DNA of 64,000 nt. It comes from Blastocatellia bacterium (GTDB taxonomy: Bacteria; Acidobacteriota; Blastocatellia; UBA7656). The stretch is from assembly GCA_035275065.1 (NCBI GenBank), contig DATENM010000055.1, positions 1 through 64,000 of the forward strand, in the 5' to 3' direction. Position numbers and translations under genes: made by a program. Below, piece by piece: positions 46,968-55,388 of this stretch (the stretch's first letter is position 1; the number at the start of each line of letters is the position of its first letter). The notes below the pieces were generated by a model that was not told where the DNA came from, did no database searches, and saw nothing but the letters and a program-made list of their open reading frames with translations.

Positions 46968-47291
46968 CTAACGGCGATGACGGTTGCGGCGGTAGCCATC
47001 GGCATAGCCTCGGCGGAAGCCATCGCGGTAGGCATTGTTGCCGCGCCGGTAATGCTCCGAGTTATTAGGGTCATAACGGCGGCGGTCGCGCGCATCTTCC
47101 TCGCCCCGATCCAGGCCATCGCGATAGCCCTTGGCCACCTCCTCGCGGCGATCAGAGTCGCGGCGGTCATAGCGACCACGGCCGCGAAACTGCGCCTGCG
47201 CCGTGGTCGGTAGAATGATCCCGCTGCCGAGCCAGAGCGTCAGGATAAGCGCCGCCCCTGCGACAATTTTTTTCAGACGATCCCAATTCAT
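46968..47291 (-). CDS. Small exported Arg/Tyr/Gly-rich protein
   Basis: The 107-residue product has a perfect AGGAGG upstream and a signal peptide (KIVAGAALILTLWLGSGI). The mature part is rich in Arg, Asp, Tyr and Gly with repeated YRDGxxRG motifs (GYRDGLDRGEEDARDRRRYD, YRDGFRRGYADGYRRNRHRR). Similar small proteins occur in Acidobacteriota as hypothetical proteins. No function is assigned; a charged periplasmic or cell-surface protein is likely. Confidence 0.8.
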   Translation of the reverse strand: MNWDRLKKIVAGAALILTLWLGSGIILPTTAQAQFRGRGRYDRRDSDRREEVAKGYRDGLDRGEEDARDRRRYDPNNSEHYRRGNNAYRDGFRRGYADGYRRNRHRR

Positions 47292-47385
47292 CGATTCGAT
47301 TCCTCCTGAGTTGCTGGTAGATTCTGGATGAGAATATCCGCAAAGCCGAATCGAGACAAGCTCAGTCGGCGGCTTTGATAACGGC

Positions 47386-48759
47386 TCACTTCTTTTTCTT
47401 CAAGCCCTCTAAAGCCTGCTCGGCGAGGCGCGGCGCGAATTCATTGCTCTTGGCGTTCAGCTCAAGGGCTTTTTGCAAAGCCTCCTCGGCGCGCTGGCGA
47501 TGCTTCTTCTCTTTCGATTGTGCCAGCGCCATGCCGAGGTAGAGTTGTGCAGTGGCGCTCGCCGGGTCCATCTGCGTGGCGCGCTCGATGTCTTTGATAC
47601 CGTCCTTCTCGCCCTTCATCGCGCGGGACAGGCCAAGCCCGGCAGTTGCCCGCGCGCTTTGCGGCTCTATCACCAGGGCGCGGCGGTACGTCTCGATGGC
47701 TTCCTTGTACTTGCCCTGGTTGTAATAGGCCATGCCGAGAGCAATGACAGCCTGCGGCCAGCGCGGCTCCAGTTGATTGACCTTGATGAAGATAAGCTCG
47801 GCGCTGGCCCATTCCTGCATGGCCACCAGCGTCAGGCCGAGGAACAGCTGCGCCGGCGCGAAGGCTTCGTCAGCGCGGACAGCGTTCTCAAACTCGGCGC
47901 GCGCCTGGACTAACGAAGCGCCGCCGGCCTCACCATCGCCGGTGCGCAGCTTGCCATCAGCCGGAACCGCCGCGCCGGTTGTGCCGCTCTGCCAGTCGCG
48001 ATAGATCACCGCGCCTTTCAAGTAAGCCGCTTCGGCGCGCAGGCGATTGTCTTCTTTGCCGAGCGCCAGTGCGGTGCCGGCCGCGTTGGCGGCGCTCGCC
48101 AGTTGTTCGCGCGTGACGGCTTGCCAGTTGGTCACCGAATTCGTAATGACCGGAGCAAGGCTGTCAACCAGACGCGCCATCAGGACGCCGCGCAGGCGTT
48201 GAGTTTCTGGCCGTTCAGGAAAGCGCGTCTTCAGGTCGTTGACAATCTCAAGCGCGTTCGGGGTGTCGGGACCGATCAGCTTGCCCGCGGTGATGAGTTG
48301 ATCGAATTGCGCCACCTTCGGGTCAAGGTCGGGCTCCAGCTTGAAGACCAGTGTAGGCGCTTCGGTGCCGGCGTTGAAGCCGCGCGTCATCGCCCGGTAG
48401 CCGTCCTTGCGCACCTCGATGTTGTAATGGCCAAGCCGCAGCCTGTCCAGCACCAGGCGGCCTTCGCCGTTCGACGCGCCGCGCTCTTCGCCCTCGACGA
48501 TCACGTTGGACTCTGGCGGGTCGGTCAGCACCGTAAGGGTGACAGTGGCCGGAGTCGCGTCGCTGCGCCGAGGCGGTGCCTTCGGCGGTTTCCTGGATGG
48601 CTTACCGGGGCGAGCGTCGGTCGGTCGGCCTGACGGGTCCTGCTTCGGCTCGGTGGGTCGCCCCGAAGGGTCTTGTGCCCAGACCGGCGCCAGCCGTGTA
48701 AGAAAAAGCACAAAGAATAACAGCGCGATGCGGGTCAGCGTTCTTCTATGCAAGCCCAT
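47386..48759 (-). CDS. Exported TPR protein with PEGA-like domain
   Basis: GAGGTG precedes the ATG at 48759, which opens a 457-residue product with a signal peptide (RIALLFFVLFLTRLAPVWA). A low-complexity DPSGRPT repeat is followed by a PEGA-like domain (TVLTDPPESNVIVEGEERG, YRAMTRGFNAG) and a long TPR array (about 260-450, for example AVIALGMAYYNQGKYKEAIETY). It is probably a periplasmic scaffold; PEGA domains often bind peptidoglycan or envelope components. The upstream frame extension lacks a ribosome site. Confidence 0.85.
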   Translation of the reverse strand: MGLHRRTLTRIALLFFVLFLTRLAPVWAQDPSGRPTEPKQDPSGRPTDARPGKPSRKPPKAPPRRSDATPATVTLTVLTDPPESNVIVEGEERGASNGEGRLVLDRLRLGHYNIEVRKDGYRAMTRGFNAGTEAPTLVFKLEPDLDPKVAQFDQLITAGKLIGPDTPNALEIVNDLKTRFPERPETQRLRGVLMARLVDSLAPVITNSVTNWQAVTREQLASAANAAGTALALGKEDNRLRAEAAYLKGAVIYRDWQSGTTGAAVPADGKLRTGDGEAGGASLVQARAEFENAVRADEAFAPAQLFLGLTLVAMQEWASAELIFIKVNQLEPRWPQAVIALGMAYYNQGKYKEAIETYRRALVIEPQSARATAGLGLSRAMKGEKDGIKDIERATQMDPASATAQLYLGMALAQSKEKKHRQRAEEALQKALELNAKSNEFAPRLAEQALEGLKKKK

Positions 48760-49012
48760 AGCGTCACCTCGGCTGGCAATTATAACGCAGACGCAGGCCG
48801 GGATAAAGAATTCACTTTCGCGGATAGCGGTGCCGCACGCCGTGCGCGAGGTCTTTGCAGGATCGTCCACGTATTCGCGACTATCGTCATATCACATCTT
48901 ATTTCCAGGTTTTATAATTATCCTAGAGCAGGACGAAAACAATGGTTAGTAACCAAACTTAGAACAATATTCAGACAAGTCTATGGAAGAACGGAGAAAG
49001 GGGTAAATCACT

Positions 49013-50047
49013 ATGCGCGCAACTGTCATGTTCGGAGCCGGCGACGTTCGCATCGAAAACGTCCCTGACGCACGCCTCGTCGAGCCAACCGACGCTGTCG
49101 TCACCGTCACTCGCGCCTGCATCTGCGGCAGCGACCTCTGGCCGTACAAGGCGATGCCGCCCGGCGACACAGGCACCGTCATGGGGCACGAGGCCATCGG
49201 AGTAGTCGAGGCGGTCGGGGCCGACGTTCGCACACTGAAGGCCGGCGACCTCGTTGTCATGCCGTTCGCCTACTCCGACGGCTCCTGCGAGTTCTGCCGC
49301 GAAGCGCTGCAAACGTCGTGCATCCAGGGCGGCTTCTTCGGCAATGTCAAAGTTGCCGGGGCGCAGGCCGAAGCCGTTCGCGTCCCGCAGGCGGACGGAA
49401 CGCTATTCGTCTTGCCGGTAGGCCGTGACGACGCGCTGATGCCATCGTTGCTGACGCTCTCGGATGTGATGGGGACAGGTCATCATGCGGCGGTCACCGC
49501 CAGGGTCAGCCCCGGCAAGACCGTGGCGGTCGTCGGAGACGGCGCCGTCGGCCTGTGTGGCGTGATCGCGGCCCGACGCCTCGGCGCCGAGCGGATCATC
49601 ATCCTGGGCCGGCATGCCGACCGCATTGCGCTCGCTAGAGAGTTCGGCGCAACCGACGTTGTCAGCGAGCGCGGCGACGAGGCGGTCGAGCGGGTACGCG
49701 AGCTGACTGGCGGCTTCGGCGTCCACTCCGTCCTTGAATGCGTCGGCCTCGAACAGTCAATGCTCACCGCCGTCCGCATCACCCGCCCTGGCGGCGCACT
49801 CGGTCGCGTCGGTGTGCCGCAGGGCGAGACGATGCCGGCGTCGCTCCCGGCCTTTTACAACAACATCACCGTGAGCGGCGGCCCCGCGCCGGTTCGCGCC
49901 TACATCGAGGAGTTGCTGCCCGACATCCTCGAAGGCAGGATCGAGCCGGGCCGAGTCTTCGACCGGGTGATCGGCCTCGACGCAGTGCCCGAAGGCTACC
50001 GGGCGATGAACGACCGGCAGGCGATCAAGGTCATGGTCAAGCCCTGA
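49013..50047 (+). CDS. Zinc-dependent alcohol dehydrogenase-family protein
   Basis: The 344-residue MDR enzyme has catalytic zinc ligands Cys38, His59 and Glu60 (CICGSD, GHEAIG) and a nucleotide-binding motif GDGAVGLCG. The structural zinc loop reads [15 protein letters not shown], so the usual first Cys is Asp89 and only Cys92, 95 and 103 remain. It likely oxidises an alcohol or sugar alcohol with NAD(P). A cupin gene follows about 70 nt downstream on the same strand. Confidence 0.87.
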   Translation: MRATVMFGAGDVRIENVPDARLVEPTDAVVTVTRACICGSDLWPYKAMPPGDTGTVMGHEAIGVVEAVGADVRTLKAGDLVVMPFAYSDGSCEFCREALQTSCIQGGFFGNVKVAGAQAEAVRVPQADGTLFVLPVGRDDALMPSLLTLSDVMGTGHHAAVTARVSPGKTVAVVGDGAVGLCGVIAARRLGAERIIILGRHADRIALAREFGATDVVSERGDEAVERVRELTGGFGVHSVLECVGLEQSMLTAVRITRPGGALGRVGVPQGETMPASLPAFYNNITVSGGPAPVRAYIEELLPDILEGRIEPGRVFDRVIGLDAVPEGYRAMNDRQAIKVMVKP

Positions 50048-50120
50048 GGCGCGAGCCGTAACGATCAAGCCGGGCCGCGCTCAACAAGCTCTTAGTTCAA
50101 TGAAGTGGAGGCGTGAAGAA

Positions 50121-50516
50121 ATGGAGATCAAACGAAATGGTTCGCAGCCTTCCGGCAAAGGGCCGGACGAGTATTTCACCGGCACTGTGCGCATTGACCC
50201 GCTGTTCGAGGCACCCGATCCGGCGCGCGCGCGTGGCGCGTGTGTCACCTTCGAGCCCGGTGCCCGCAGCGCATGGCACACACATCCGCTGGGGCAGACG
50301 CTGATCGTCACTTCGGGATGCGGGTGGGTGCAAAGCGAGGGGGGCCCGAAAGTGGAGATCAAGCCGGGCGACGTCGTCTGGTGCCCGCCGAATGAGAGGC
50401 ATTGGCACGGCGCGATGCCAACGACGGCAATGACGCACATCGCCATTCAGGAGGCGCTCGACGGGAAGGTCGTTGAATGGATGGAGAAGGTCAGCGACGA
50501 ACAATACAACGCCTGA
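50121..50516 (+). CDS. Small cupin-domain protein (mandelonitrile-lyase/CMD-cupin type)
   Basis: The 131-residue product is a single-domain cupin. Metal ligands are visible: the first motif has [20 protein letters not shown] and the second has [10 protein letters not shown]. Proteins of this exact size and start ([12 protein letters not shown]) are widespread and often annotated as cupins linked to carboxymuconolactone-family proteins or hydroxynitrile lyases. Function is not certain. GGAGG lies some 10 nt before the ATG at 50121. Confidence 0.83.
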   Translation: MEIKRNGSQPSGKGPDEYFTGTVRIDPLFEAPDPARARGACVTFEPGARSAWHTHPLGQTLIVTSGCGWVQSEGGPKVEIKPGDVVWCPPNERHWHGAMPTTAMTHIAIQEALDGKVVEWMEKVSDEQYNA

Positions 50517-50541
50517 TCAGGGTCGTCGGGCGAGCCGCGCA

Positions 50542-51285
50542 TCAGGCCGGTTTCCGCGCCACCACGATCACGGATAATCCGAAGGGGAAAGCCATGCGGC
50601 GCACCAGTTTTGATTCGACGTTGAGCGCGCCGCCAAAGATGCGGTTCATCAGCGGCGATGTCGGCTTCACATCCGATTCGCCCGAACCTTTCAGGCGTGA
50701 CCATAAACGATGCGGCACCGCCGCCCAGAAGAGCAAGGCGTTCGCATAGGTGGCGCGGCGCGGCGCGAAGCCTACGGATTCTAATAAACGCTTCAGCTCG
50801 GCGCGCGTGTAACGGTGCCGCGTCGCCACGGCAACATCGTGGCCGCCGCGCATCCATTCGTATGCCGGCTCGCGAATGAACAAGACGCCGCCCGGCTTCA
50901 AAGCTCGGTACATCTCGGAAACGGCGCGCCGCGCCGCCTCATCATCCAACTGGTAGATGACGTCGAAGCAGGTGATGAGATCGAATTCGCCCTCGCCAAA
51001 CGGAAGCCGGTCACCGCTTGCCAGCGCTACGGTGTCGAGGTCGCGCAAGCGCCACAACGCCGCCGCGTGCGGCGACAGATCAACGCCATACGCACGCTCG
51101 ACCGCATAGCGCCGGCGCAACCAGTTGAGCGCATAGCCGGTGCCGCAACCCACATCAAGAACGCGGAGCCCCGCGCCCCCCGCCATCTCAACATCAAGCA
51201 GCGCCGCCGTAATCTCCCGCATGCCGACGTACCACCACATGCGGTCTTCGAGGTCGTACATCGCGCGGTATTCGTCTTCACGCAT
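50542..51285 (-). CDS. Class I SAM-dependent methyltransferase
   Basis: The 247-residue protein has motif I VLDVGCGTGYALNW (43-56), motif II YGVDLSPHA, a GDRLPFGEGEFDLITC segment with the post-I acidic residue, and MYRALKPGGVLFI. It lies at the downstream end of the polysaccharide cluster and may methylate a sugar or lipid carrier; that is inference. A nest of inverted repeats separates it from the GT2 gene. Confidence 0.85.
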   Translation of the reverse strand: MREDEYRAMYDLEDRMWWYVGMREITAALLDVEMAGGAGLRVLDVGCGTGYALNWLRRRYAVERAYGVDLSPHAAALWRLRDLDTVALASGDRLPFGEGEFDLITCFDVIYQLDDEAARRAVSEMYRALKPGGVLFIREPAYEWMRGGHDVAVATRHRYTRAELKRLLESVGFAPRRATYANALLFWAAVPHRLWSRLKGSGESDVKPTSPLMNRIFGGALNVESKLVRRMAFPFGLSVIVVARKPA

Positions 51286-51316
51286 AGCTCAACAGTGACA
51301 AGTGACGAGAGGAGGG

Positions 51317-51475
51317 GAGTCAGAAGTCAGAAGTCAGGAGTCAGAATGGAAGAGGAAGTCGGCGGCAGCGAGTACGCTACTCAGCGAGTACGCTTGTCCG
51401 CCGCCGCTTTTATTCTATCTTTTAGACTCCCCTTCCTTATTCATTCTGACTCCTGACTTCTGACTCCTGACTTCT
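51317..51475. repeat. Nested heptamer inverted repeat (GTCAGAA type)
   Basis: Tandem AGTCAGA/AGTCAGG units (51319-51345) face GACTCCT/GACTTCT units (51447-51475), both with a 7-bp period. Between the arms, AGCGAGTACGCT occurs twice as a direct repeat flanked by GGCGGC and GCCGCC, a second repeat inside the first. The left edge is in the gap; the right arm codes the last residues of the GT2 gene. Confidence 0.85.
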
Positions 51476-52228
51476 CTCATCCCTTGTCACTTTTGAATTG
51501 TTGTCCGGCGCGGCCAGTTGCGCCTGTTTCTTCCAGACCAGACGATACCAGAGGCGTGTGAGGTCTTTGGCCGTCTTGAACAGGCGCTTGAAGTTGAAGA
51601 ACTGCGACTTGCCGTAGGCGCGGTGAAAGTGATGCACGGGACATTCGGCGAAACGCAGGCCGGCATCTTGAAAGCTGCGCACCATCTCGACGCAGATCGT
51701 CCCGCTGGTCGAATGCAGGCGCACGCGGTTGTAACAGTCGCGGCGCACCAGCCGGAAGTCACAGTCGACGTCGCGTATCTTGATGCCGAACGTCAGCTTG
51801 ATGAACCAGCAGTAAAGGTTGCCGATCAGGATGCGGTGCCACGGGTCCGAGCGGCTGATCTTGTAGCCATTCACAATGTCCACGTTGCCGGTCATCAACG
51901 GCGCCAGGTCTTCCAGCTCGCGCACATCGTACTGCGCGTCGCCGTCTGTGTAGAAGATCCAATCTTTGGTGGCGCTGGCAAAGCCTGTGCGCAGGGCGCT
52001 GCCATAGCCGAGATTGGTCGGGTGGTTGACGACGCGCAGGCGCGGGTAGGCGACCTCAAGCTCGGAGAGAATTTGCGCCGTGTGGTCTCTGCTGCCATCG
52101 TTGACGACGATGACTTCGTAATCGTCGGTCAACTGGCGCAGCGTGCGGTCGGCCAGCACCACCATGCTAGCAATCGTGCCCGCGTCGTTATAGGCCGGAA
52201 AGAATGCGCTGATGCTTGGCCTGCTCAT
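51437..52228 (-). CDS. GT2 family glycosyltransferase (dolichyl-phosphate-mannose-synthase-like)
   Basis: The product of about 263 residues has the GT-A motifs FFPAYNDAGTI, VIVVNDGSRDHTA, and the DxD in YTDGDAQYDV, then DVDCDFRLVRRDCY. Such proteins transfer sugars from NDP-sugars to lipid phosphates. The last 11 residues (SQESEVRSQNE) are encoded by a heptamer repeat, so the native C-terminus has probably been replaced. GTG 52231 directly before ATG 52228 is an alternative start. Confidence 0.87.
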   Translation of the reverse strand: MSRPSISAFFPAYNDAGTIASMVVLADRTLRQLTDDYEVIVVNDGSRDHTAQILSELEVAYPRLRVVNHPTNLGYGSALRTGFASATKDWIFYTDGDAQYDVRELEDLAPLMTGNVDIVNGYKISRSDPWHRILIGNLYCWFIKLTFGIKIRDVDCDFRLVRRDCYNRVRLHSTSGTICVEMVRSFQDAGLRFAECPVHHFHRAYGKSQFFNFKRLFKTAKDLTRLWYRLVWKKQAQLAAPDNNSKVTRDERSQESEVRSQNE

Positions 52229-52371
52229 CACCTCTGCTTCGCTCTCCTTTTGCGCTGTGCGTCAAACCTCGCCCAAGCTCATTCCGTGCAAGCCGCTGCC
52301 TCAACTCCTGTTAAAGAAGGTTAGGCGGTGGCGCGAAACTTCATCGGGAAATTGATGGTTGCGAGTAACCG

Positions 52372-53589
52372 TCATTCTAGCGGCTGCGACGCGGCCCCGA
52401 CAAGGCGCTCAAGCGGTCGGGCGCGCGTCAAGCGCACGATGGCGGCATGAACTTCGTCGGGCGCAATCGTCATCAGGCAATCGTGGTGCGGGCAAGCCTT
52501 CACCGCGGCGTCGCCTTCCAAGCGGAAACAGGGACTGCATGGCAGGGCATGGCGAATGACCGAGTGGCTCGACCCCACAGGGCGCGTGCGGCGAATGTCT
52601 GTCGGGCCATAGATTGCCACGACCGGCGTGCCGACAGCGACGGCGGTGTGCATCAAGCCGCTGTCATTGCAAACCAGCAAGTCGCAGCGCTCGATCAATG
52701 CCGCAACCTGTTTGACGGTGGTTCGACCCGCGGCGATGCAGACGCGCGGCCCGAGTCCTACCGCTAACGCTTCGATCATCTCGCGCTCATTGGGCGCGCC
52801 GAACAAGATGACGTGAGCAAGAGGCTGTTCAGCCAGCAGCCGACGAATGACTTCGCGGTAACGATCCGTCGGCCACTGCTTCCAGCGCATGGCCGGCGAA
52901 GTGCCGGGCTGCACGCCGATGACGCTGCCGGCGCATTCGCGGGCTTGCAAAAAGGCACCGGCAAAGCGCCGGTCTTCGGCGCTCAGGTAAATGAATGGCC
53001 GGGCATCCTCCAGGGCGACGCGGGCCGCGCCGACCGTCGCCACCAGATCGAAATAGCGCTCGACTTCATGCTCGTCGTCACGCATGACGACCGGCAGATT
53101 GAAGACGTAACTGTACCGGCTGAATCGAGCCGGCCAGCCGGGACTGGTGACATGGCCGAGCCGGTAAGGCGCGCGGCTCGTGGCGACCAGCAAGGCCAGC
53201 GGCCACGAGTGGCTATGGAATTCGTTGATGATCAAATCATAGCGCGTGGCGCGAATCTCGCGAGCCCGTTTGATCCAGGCGCGCAGGCCGGCTCCGTAGC
53301 GCAGGTTGTAGATGTGATCGAACAGCCCGCCGCCGGCCAGCACTTCTTCGCAGCCGGTGTTGTTGCCGACTTGCAGATCGATGCGCGCCTGCGGGTAGCG
53401 CTCGCGCAAAGCGCGCAGGGCCGGCGTGTAGAGAATGAAATTACCCAGGCCGTGATAGGCGAAGATGAGAATGCGCCGGACGCGTTCAGGCGTGAAGCGC
53501 GGGCGCGGGCGGGCGGCGAGATAGACCTTCAGCATCGCCTCCGCCGGAAGCCGCAACGCCCGCTTGATTGTTCGCATCACACCCGCCAT
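52372..53589 (-). CDS. GT9 family glycosyltransferase (heptosyltransferase-like)
   Basis: The roughly 405-residue protein resembles WaaC/WaaF-type enzymes: ILIFAYHGLGNFILYTPALRAL at the N-terminus and CNDSGLMHTAVAVGTPVVAIYGPT plus CSPCFRLEG at the C-terminus. It probably adds heptose or another sugar to an LPS-like or polysaccharide acceptor. I prefer ATG 53589; the in-frame ATG at 53640 would add residues encoded by a CTCTGCG-type repeat (PQRAQRSAEKRS). Confidence 0.84.
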   Translation of the reverse strand: MAGVMRTIKRALRLPAEAMLKVYLAARPRPRFTPERVRRILIFAYHGLGNFILYTPALRALRERYPQARIDLQVGNNTGCEEVLAGGGLFDHIYNLRYGAGLRAWIKRAREIRATRYDLIINEFHSHSWPLALLVATSRAPYRLGHVTSPGWPARFSRYSYVFNLPVVMRDDEHEVERYFDLVATVGAARVALEDARPFIYLSAEDRRFAGAFLQARECAGSVIGVQPGTSPAMRWKQWPTDRYREVIRRLLAEQPLAHVILFGAPNEREMIEALAVGLGPRVCIAAGRTTVKQVAALIERCDLLVCNDSGLMHTAVAVGTPVVAIYGPTDIRRTRPVGSSHSVIRHALPCSPCFRLEGDAAVKACPHHDCLMTIAPDEVHAAIVRLTRARPLERLVGAASQPLE

Positions 53590-53600
53590 CAATGATCTCT

Positions 53601-53628
53601 TCTCCGCGCTCCTCTGCGCCCTCTGCGG
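53601..53628. repeat. CTCTGCG-type tandem unit repeat
   Basis: CTCCGCGCT-CCTCTGCGC-CCTCTGCGG is a 9-bp-period tandem repeat close to the start of the GT9 gene. It resembles the CTCCG octamers at 6646-6670. No inverted partner was found. Confidence 0.55.
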
Positions 53629-53661
53629 TAATTCATTCATTCGCTCAAGGCTCGATGGCTT

Positions 53662-55329
53662 TCAACCAATGTAGCCGAGATTCTTCAAGCTCTCGATGAC
53701 CTCGGCGTTCTCGGCGTCCGAGTATTCAATCTCGTTGGCCGACGCGCTCTCATCCGCTTGCGAATAACCAACGGGATTCGCCAGCAGGTAATCTTCCGCG
53801 ACGATCTCTGTCAGCACGCGCCCGTCCATATCCGCGGGCACCGGCTCGCCCATCAAGTAGAGCAGCGTCGGCGCGACATCGTAAATGCGCGCCGCCTCCA
53901 ATCGCATCGCCGGTTTTACAGCCGCCGCCTTGCCGATCATCACGCCATGCATTCGATGGCAGCCCGATATGCCAAAGGCGTCCACCATAAACTTGTTCGA
54001 CGTGAAATCGGCGTTGCCGAGCGGCAGGTAACGCATATCGCGCGGCAGAAAGGCGATGTCGGGCGCATCGCCGACGCGCGGCCCGTCATAGACCTCTTCG
54101 CGGCGAAAGACTTCGCCCGCCCACGGCTCGCCGGTCTGCGGGTCGCGCAGCGCGCTCAGGCGCTCGACGATTCTTCGGCACACCGCGTCATAGTCTTTTT
54201 CTTCGACCACGCCGCGCGGCTCGCGGCCTTTGAGGTTGACATAAATCTGCCCGTAGTTGCCTTTCGCGAAAGCCAGCGTGCGCGACCAATCCACGTCGTT
54301 GAACGACAGGAAAAAGGTCGAGAGCAACCGCGATGTGCCCGGCTCATTGCTCGCCCCGCGGGCCGGGCGCAGGCGTCCTAGCGGCAGCTTCTTCATCACC
54401 TTGAAAGCGTTTTCGGGCGTGATTCCTAGCCGGAACAGCGCGCGCTTGATCCGCGTGCGCGCGTCACGCTTCAAATGCAAAAAGCCTTCTTGCAGCAGCC
54501 AGAGATTGAATGAGCAATACTTGTGCGCCGGGCCGAAGCCATGATCGGACGCCACCCAGACAATCGCATCGCGGCCCGCCATCTCGATCAGCCGCCCACA
54601 GACTTCATCGACGCGATGAAAATAGGCGCTGATCTTTTCCTGATACAGACGCGACTCTTCGGGGTCGTGGCGCGGGTGGGCTTCGTCAAAGATGTGCCAC
54701 AGCTCGTGCTGTATGCGGTCGGTGCCCCAGAAGTATTGAAAGAACGCGTCCCATTCGTAGGCGCTCGCCAGGTATTCGGCAACGCGGGCTTTGTAATCCA
54801 GCTCGTCGTTCAACTCGTCGAGCACGCCTTGCGCTTTGCCGCCGGCATAGGTCGCAGAGAGGTGCAGGCGATATGGGCCGAACCGCGATTCCAGCTCGGC
54901 AAGCAGCGAGGCCGGGTAGGTGAAATCCCGCCGACCGCGCGGCGTCATGAAGTCGGCAATCATCAAGCCGTTCACCGCCTGCGGCGGATACGTGCAGGGG
55001 AAGTTATGGACGATGACGCGGCGGCCCGCATCCGATAGCAAGTCCCAGATGGCGCGCCCTTCGCGAAACGAAGCGTTCACGGCCAGCTCGCGCTGCGTGC
55101 CTCTATCGCGGCGCACGAACTCGAAGATGCCATGCTTGCCGGGGTTCTTGCCGGTCATAAACGATGACCAGGCGACGGCGGTGATGGGCGGAAAAGTCGT
55201 CTCAAGCGGCGCGCGCGCGCCGCCAACGATCAGGCGCGCGAGGTTCGGCAGATGGCCTTTGTCAATCAGCGGATCGAGGACGTTAAACGATGCGCCGTCC
55301 AATCCGATGACCAGTAATTTCTTGCTCAT
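53662..55329 (-). CDS. Alkaline-phosphatase-superfamily phosphodiesterase-like protein
   Basis: The 555-residue protein has AP-superfamily metal motifs: Asp11 (IGLDGASF), a likely Thr50 nucleophile (PPITAVAWSSFMTGKNPGKHG), VASDHGFGP and HRMHGVMIG. There is no signal peptide. It ends with NLGYIG, a C-terminal motif shared with its paralogue at 61331-63007. Family members hydrolyse or transfer phosphodiesters or nucleotide sugars. The place inside a glycan cluster suggests a lipid-carrier or nucleotide-linked substrate, but this is inference. Confidence 0.86.
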   Translation of the reverse strand: MSKKLLVIGLDGASFNVLDPLIDKGHLPNLARLIVGGARAPLETTFPPITAVAWSSFMTGKNPGKHGIFEFVRRDRGTQRELAVNASFREGRAIWDLLSDAGRRVIVHNFPCTYPPQAVNGLMIADFMTPRGRRDFTYPASLLAELESRFGPYRLHLSATYAGGKAQGVLDELNDELDYKARVAEYLASAYEWDAFFQYFWGTDRIQHELWHIFDEAHPRHDPEESRLYQEKISAYFHRVDEVCGRLIEMAGRDAIVWVASDHGFGPAHKYCSFNLWLLQEGFLHLKRDARTRIKRALFRLGITPENAFKVMKKLPLGRLRPARGASNEPGTSRLLSTFFLSFNDVDWSRTLAFAKGNYGQIYVNLKGREPRGVVEEKDYDAVCRRIVERLSALRDPQTGEPWAGEVFRREEVYDGPRVGDAPDIAFLPRDMRYLPLGNADFTSNKFMVDAFGISGCHRMHGVMIGKAAAVKPAMRLEAARIYDVAPTLLYLMGEPVPADMDGRVLTEIVAEDYLLANPVGYSQADESASANEIEYSDAENAEVIESLKNLGYIG

Positions 55330-55388
55330 AATCTTCGACTCAGACCAGTTAATCAATATACTTGCCCGGCGGCGGATTCATCAACTTG

